Positions 60,329 to 64,000 of a DNA stretch of 64,000 nucleotides are shown here, one piece after another. The notes beneath the pieces were generated by a model. The model was not told where the DNA came from and ran no database searches. It was given only the letters and a program-made list of their open reading frames with translations. The stretch covers positions 1 to 64,000 of the forward strand of contig CAVUQS010000019.1 of assembly GCA_963743705.1 (NCBI GenBank). The letters run 5' to 3'. The stretch's first letter is position 1, and every line of letters starts with the position of its first letter. The DNA is from PALSA-243 sp963743705 (GTDB lineage Bacteria > Acidobacteriota > Terriglobia > Bryobacterales > Bryobacteraceae). Position numbers and translations under genes: made by a program.

Positions 60329-61780
60329 ATGATCTGGCACATATTTCGCAAAGACTGGAAGCTGTTGTGGCCGATGGTGGCGGGCGCTGCTGCTATGAAC
60401 GTGGCGGCCGGATACGTGCGGCTGCGCGCGCTGGTCTATCCCGAAGGTCAGGCGCAACTGGAAGGGTTGTCGTCTATTCTCCAATTCTTAAGCTTCCTAG
60501 CCACCGCGTTTCTCATCGCGCTCGTGGTGCACCAGGATAACCTGCCGGGATTACGGCAGGATTGGCTCACGCGTCCGATCCGCCGCCGCGATCTCGCGTT
60601 GAGCAAGTTGCTGTTTGTCGCGCTATTGGCGCAAGTCCCCATTTTCGTCGTCGAGTTCGTTGTGGCATTGGCCGCGGAACTGCCCCTGGGGATTTCGTTT
60701 TCCGCCGCTTTTTGGCGTAGTTTCTGGATGCTGCTCGCCTTCGACTTGCCGTTGATGGCGTTGGCCGCCATTACGCGCAACCTGGTGCAAACGGTGGCGG
60801 CCGCTCTTGCGGCTGTCCTTGGCTTCGTAGGCCTGGCCGTTCTCCTGTTCGGCAATCCCTTCCCATATGAATACACGGGCGTGGCTTGGATATTCGATCT
60901 TTTTCAGACGATCTGGGGGTTCGCGGCCGCCGCAGTCGTGCTGGCCCTCATGTACCGTCGGCGAAAAACGACAACCGCGCGTTGGGCGTTCGGGGCCTGC
61001 GTGTTGGTTTGGCCTTTCCTGCAATTTGTGCCGTGGAAGAACGTCTTCGCCATGCAGAAACAGTTTTCGCGCCAGCGGGGCAATGCCAGTGCCGTCCAGT
61101 TGGTATTCGACTCCTCGCGCCCGAAGCGGCTGGTAATGCAAGATCGGCCGGGTATTATTCTTTCCTGGCGCGGCGCGGAGCCTGGCGAATCGGTCGCCTT
61201 ACCGGTCCGCATCGATGGATTGGGGGAGAGAGGAAGGCTAGAAGTGGATAACTACGTCACGCATTTTATTCCGCCAGACGGCCCAACCTCTGAATTTGAA
61301 ATCATCCCCCGGTTGCGCGCCCCGGAAGGGTACGACTTGATCGAAGCACCTGCGGCCGTGTATGGCCGAATCAAGGATCAACGCATCCGTTTGCAGATCG
61401 ACTACTCGTTGACGCTGCTGGAAGCAGCCGCGCCGCAGGCGCTGCCGGCCTCGGGTTCAACTGGCTGGATGGATGGGCTGGGGAACTGCCGGATGGCTAC
61501 CGGCAGAACCGGTGTGCCTGCCTTGGACTGCGTGGCGCCTTGGCAAGGTGTATGCACGGGCTGGGAAATAGATGGGCGCCCCACCCAAAAGACGTCTACC
61601 GGCGCTAACCCATGCCTCACCGACTATGCGCCATTTGCCACATGGCCGGGCGATTTGCTGAAGCGGAGCAGCTTTTTCGTCCCACCTGGCCAGCAGATAG
61701 GCGTACTGTCCTACCACCCGGTGGCGCACTTCACCACGACTTTGGTGATTCCCGACATTCGCCTGAGCGATTGGAAGTAA
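60329..61780 (+). CDS. ABC transporter permease with a large extracytoplasmic C-domain
   Basis: A protein of 483 residues. GGAGGGGAG lies before ATG 60329. About six membrane segments are seen: WKLLWPMVAGAAAMNVAAGYV, ILQFLSFLATAFLIALVV, LLFVALLAQVPIFVVEFVVALAA, WMLLAFDLPLMALAAI, TVAAALAAVLGFVGLAVLLF and FAAAAVVLALMY, with a seventh at WAFGACVLVWPFLQFV. The last 220 residues (MQKQFSRQRGNASAVQLVF to IPDIRLSDWK) are soluble, with several Cys (LGNCRMATG, LDCVAP, GVCTGWE, NPCLTDY) and no known domain. The substrate is unknown. Confidence 0.85.
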   Translation: MIWHIFRKDWKLLWPMVAGAAAMNVAAGYVRLRALVYPEGQAQLEGLSSILQFLSFLATAFLIALVVHQDNLPGLRQDWLTRPIRRRDLALSKLLFVALLAQVPIFVVEFVVALAAELPLGISFSAAFWRSFWMLLAFDLPLMALAAITRNLVQTVAAALAAVLGFVGLAVLLFGNPFPYEYTGVAWIFDLFQTIWGFAAAAVVLALMYRRRKTTTARWAFGACVLVWPFLQFVPWKNVFAMQKQFSRQRGNASAVQLVFDSSRPKRLVMQDRPGIILSWRGAEPGESVALPVRIDGLGERGRLEVDNYVTHFIPPDGPTSEFEIIPRLRAPEGYDLIEAPAAVYGRIKDQRIRLQIDYSLTLLEAAAPQALPASGSTGWMDGLGNCRMATGRTGVPALDCVAPWQGVCTGWEIDGRPTQKTSTGANPCLTDYAPFATWPGDLLKRSSFFVPPGQQIGVLSYHPVAHFTTTLVIPDIRLSDWK

Positions 61781-61788
61781 CCGCCGCC

Positions 61789-63852
61789 TTACCGCATCGC
61801 TTTCTCAATATTCGCGATATTCTGCTTGGCGATCTTCGCTTCGTCCAGGTCCGGATTCAGCGCCACCACTTCCTTCAGATGCTTCAGCGCCGGATCCAGA
61901 TCGGCCGTCTGGTTCGCCGCGACCGCCTTGTGGAGATACGACAATCCCAGCGCATAATGCGCATACGGGTCGCTATTGTCATAAGTCAGCGCCTTCTGGC
62001 AATAAGCGATCGCCGAATCGAAGTTATTCAACTTACGCTCGCAATCGCAGATGCCAAAATACGCCAGACTGCGCAGATCCTGCCAGATATCGTGCTGCGA
62101 CGCGCGGCTCTTCTTACCCATGCCAAACAACGACCCCAGCACGTAATAATTCAGCTTTCCCGCCAGCTTGCTGTCGAAATCGCTGAGCTGCAGATATTGG
62201 TTATACTCGCCCTTCGCATCCGCGTATTTTCCGCTCAGGCGCAAACTATCCGCCATCCAGATATGCGGGTCCGCGTTCTTCGGCATAATCCGGATGGCTT
62301 TTTGCGCGGATTCAATCGATTGCGGATACAACTCCTTGAGGCGGTCGGCCTGCGCCAGCATCGTGAGCGCCACTCCATGGTTCGGGTTGCGCGTCAGCAC
62401 GGCGTTGATCTGGCGGATCGCTTCGTCCACTGCGCCGGTGTCGAACAGCATGCCGGCGTAATCGGCGCGCGCTTCGAGATAGTCCGGATCGATGTCGATC
62501 GCCTTCTTGTACCACATCGCGGCCTTATCTTCGTCGAAGAGCGCGTTGTAAGTCAGTCCTAAATACAACGCCGCCTGGCTGTAAGTCTGGTCAAGCTGAA
62601 ATGCCTGTTCCAGCAGCCCGGCTGCTTTCTTGTAATTGTCCTGGCCACCCTTCTGATAGGCGTCGATCCCCTTATCCAACAAATCCGTCGCCGCCTTATT
62701 GCGTCGCCGGGCAATCAGAATCTTGAATGAAACCGTCGATTCCTGCCCTGGATACACAGTCTCCTGCCGCGGCCCATCGGGCTCATAGCCCATGCGAACG
62801 CCCTTCACCGAATGCTCGCCCGGCTGCAGTCCCGGCACGTTCAGCGTCTTACCCTTCGAAACCGTGCCGATGGATTTGCCGTCGACGAACACCTCGACTT
62901 CGTCCATGTTCGATTCGAATACCAGGGCTCCGGTCTTTGGCGCGGGCGCCGTAGCCGGCGCGGCGTTCGACGGCACATAGGCCAGCAGCATGTTGGGGTC
63001 GAAGTTCGCGCGGTCAGAAGTTGGCGTCTGCTGGCCGTTAGTCGCCTTGCGTACTTCCTCGCGGACATACTCGGAAAGTTCGTCCGCCGTCACCACTCCA
63101 TCGCGCGAAACATCCGCCGCGCCACCCATGCCCTTTACGACGTAATAAGTGAAGACTCCGTGGCCGCCTTCCAAATCCGGGCTCTCGAACGATCGCTCCC
63201 GCGCGCGGCTCGCCGTAAACGAAAACAGCGACTTATTCAGGTCCGCCAGCGTCCCGTTGAGGCTTTCCGTGTCTTCCGGGCTGATCGCGCCGCTATGGCA
63301 GGCGTCCGTCAGCAGGATTTTCGAGGTCGCGTGTATCTTCGAACCGATTACTGCGCCTAATTCATCCATCGGATACGCGGTGGACGTGATCTTCGTCAGA
63401 TCGATATCGTACGGCGCCAGGTAGCCCTTCCCTTGGTAGACCAAGCCGTGGCCGGCAAAATAAATCAACACGCGGTCGCCGTCCTTCGCCACCGATGGCA
63501 GCCATTCGCCGATTTCATGACGCACATTGGCCAGCGTCGCCTTCGCGCCCGTCAGCACATGAACGTTTTCCTGTTTGAAATTGCCGCCTTCCGGGCTGAT
63601 CGCGATCGTATAGATCGATTGCGCATCCCGCTCCGGAAACTGAAGCTGCCAGTTCTCCGGCAATTTCTGATAGCGCGAAATGCCCACGATCACGGCGTAA
63701 CTGCGTGGAATCGTTTGCGTCTTCGGCGGCGCGCCCGCATCCTCGATCTTTTCGATCTTGAGATCGCGCTGCTGCTGTTTGGGTGGCGTTTGCGGCGCCT
63801 GCGCGCAACAAAGGGCGGCGGCGAAGATCGAAGCGAGTCCTATACGAAACAT
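61789..63852 (-). CDS. Exported caspase-like (C14) peptidase with PEGA and TPR domains
   Basis: A protein of 687 residues from ATG 63852; a GTG at 63861 overlaps the preceding stop and is possible. Signal peptide MFRIGLASIFAAALCCAQ. Caspase domain: SYAVIVGISRYQKLPEN, catalytic His in VLIYFAGHGLVYQGKGYLAP, catalytic Cys in SKILLTDACHSGAISPED. An EF-hand-like RDGVVTADELSEYV follows. A PEGA domain (GALVFESNMDEVEVFVDGKSIGTVSKGKTLNVPGLQPGEHSVKGVRMGYEPDG) leads to TPRs (YLGLTYNALFDEDKAAMWYKKAIDIDPDYLEARADYAGMLFDTG and others). It sits downstream of a partial gene on the same strand. Confidence 0.9.
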   Translation of the reverse strand: MFRIGLASIFAAALCCAQAPQTPPKQQQRDLKIEKIEDAGAPPKTQTIPRSYAVIVGISRYQKLPENWQLQFPERDAQSIYTIAISPEGGNFKQENVHVLTGAKATLANVRHEIGEWLPSVAKDGDRVLIYFAGHGLVYQGKGYLAPYDIDLTKITSTAYPMDELGAVIGSKIHATSKILLTDACHSGAISPEDTESLNGTLADLNKSLFSFTASRARERSFESPDLEGGHGVFTYYVVKGMGGAADVSRDGVVTADELSEYVREEVRKATNGQQTPTSDRANFDPNMLLAYVPSNAAPATAPAPKTGALVFESNMDEVEVFVDGKSIGTVSKGKTLNVPGLQPGEHSVKGVRMGYEPDGPRQETVYPGQESTVSFKILIARRRNKAATDLLDKGIDAYQKGGQDNYKKAAGLLEQAFQLDQTYSQAALYLGLTYNALFDEDKAAMWYKKAIDIDPDYLEARADYAGMLFDTGAVDEAIRQINAVLTRNPNHGVALTMLAQADRLKELYPQSIESAQKAIRIMPKNADPHIWMADSLRLSGKYADAKGEYNQYLQLSDFDSKLAGKLNYYVLGSLFGMGKKSRASQHDIWQDLRSLAYFGICDCERKLNNFDSAIAYCQKALTYDNSDPYAHYALGLSYLHKAVAANQTADLDPALKHLKEVVALNPDLDEAKIAKQNIANIEKAMR

Positions 63853-63857
63853 AAGCG

Positions 63858-64000
63858 TCACCGGTGCGCCAAACGGAATTCGTAGATCACCGGGCCCGTG
63901 AGCGGCGCCGTACTCGCGATAACCGCGGTGTCCTTTTGTTGCATGAAGAGAAGATCGCGCTGTGCGGTATCGGCAGGCCCCGCCAGATTCTGCGGTACCA
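63858..64000 (-). CDS. C-terminal end of an unidentified protein
   Basis: The reverse strand is open from the window edge to TGA 63858-63860 and reads VPQNLAGPADTAQRDLLFMQ, then QKDTAVIASTAPLTGPVIYEFRLAHR. The TGA is 5 bases before the caspase ATG (or overlaps its GTG as GTGA), so the two genes form one operon. The fragment is too short to assign a family. Confidence 0.6.
   Translation of the reverse strand, partial: VPQNLAGPADTAQRDLLFMQQKDTAVIASTAPLTGPVIYEFRLAHR

Noticed and set aside
1..64000. CRISPR arrays, tRNA or rRNA genes
   Set aside because: No regular direct repeats with spacers, and no tRNA-like sequence or rRNA segments were found in the intergenic stretches.

Overview
The window looks like chromosome from an Acidobacteriota member, most likely the Bryobacterales (Solibacter/Bryobacter-like) group. 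This is inference from gene content: a large Oar-type TonB receptor, a Ser/Thr kinase with TPRs near an ECF sigma factor, a PEP-CTERM protein, a BlaI/M56 pair with a VWFA-like tail, two families of alpha-fucosidase, and many exported Sec/Tat proteins. The DNA is GC-rich, so long open frames lie antisense to nearly every real gene; these were discarded. I saw no tRNA, rRNA, CRISPR array or prophage.

Left end (1-4 kb): the start of an exported protein, a decayed XRE regulator, a multiply frameshifted HTH/membrane/FG-GAP-like pseudogene, and an intact IS256-family element. This is the one clearly degenerate mobile region.

4-16.7 kb: aldo/keto reductase, pgi, a lone ExbD, an M1 aminopeptidase with a broken N-terminus, msrA, a large sortilin-like beta-propeller protein with Gly/Arg-rich inserts, a peroxiredoxin overlapping thiE, and an aminotransferase overlapping 4-hydroxyphenylpyruvate dioxygenase.

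16.7-28 kb: a nucleotidyltransferase with a broken partner, a GH95 fucosidase, dCMP deaminase, an amidase/matrixin pair, and a five-gene minus-strand operon (two unknown proteins, polyprenyl synthase, ispH, geranylgeranyl reductase-like flavoprotein), then an Fes-like esterase.

28-38 kb: Ser/Thr kinase, PEP-CTERM protein, ECF sigma factor, an ankyrin-glyoxalase fusion, an LptC/LptA-like giant protein with LptB, a small beta-barrel protein, a start-less zinc-ribbon frame and a frameshifted transglutaminase-like gene.

38-51 kb: lipA; the BlaI/M56-VWFA pair with a palindromic operator on its promoter; a two-gene biotin-dependent carboxylase alpha subunit; a MEMO-family protein; an RNA methyltransferase and cupin pair; a two-component system; a Tat-exported glycosidase-like protein; an HHH protein and PadR regulator.

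51-64 kb: Tat cupin, a PI-PLC-like enzyme translationally coupled to a TonB receptor, GH29 fucosidase, two small proteins, patatin, a GntR-ABC operon with a perfect operator over its start codon, and a caspase-PEGA-TPR protein following a partial gene.

Two themes recur. Several plus-strand genes have a -10-like hexamer only 6-11 bases before the start codon, which suggests leaderless mRNAs. Five loci carry frame disruptions, which are either true decay or sequencing errors.
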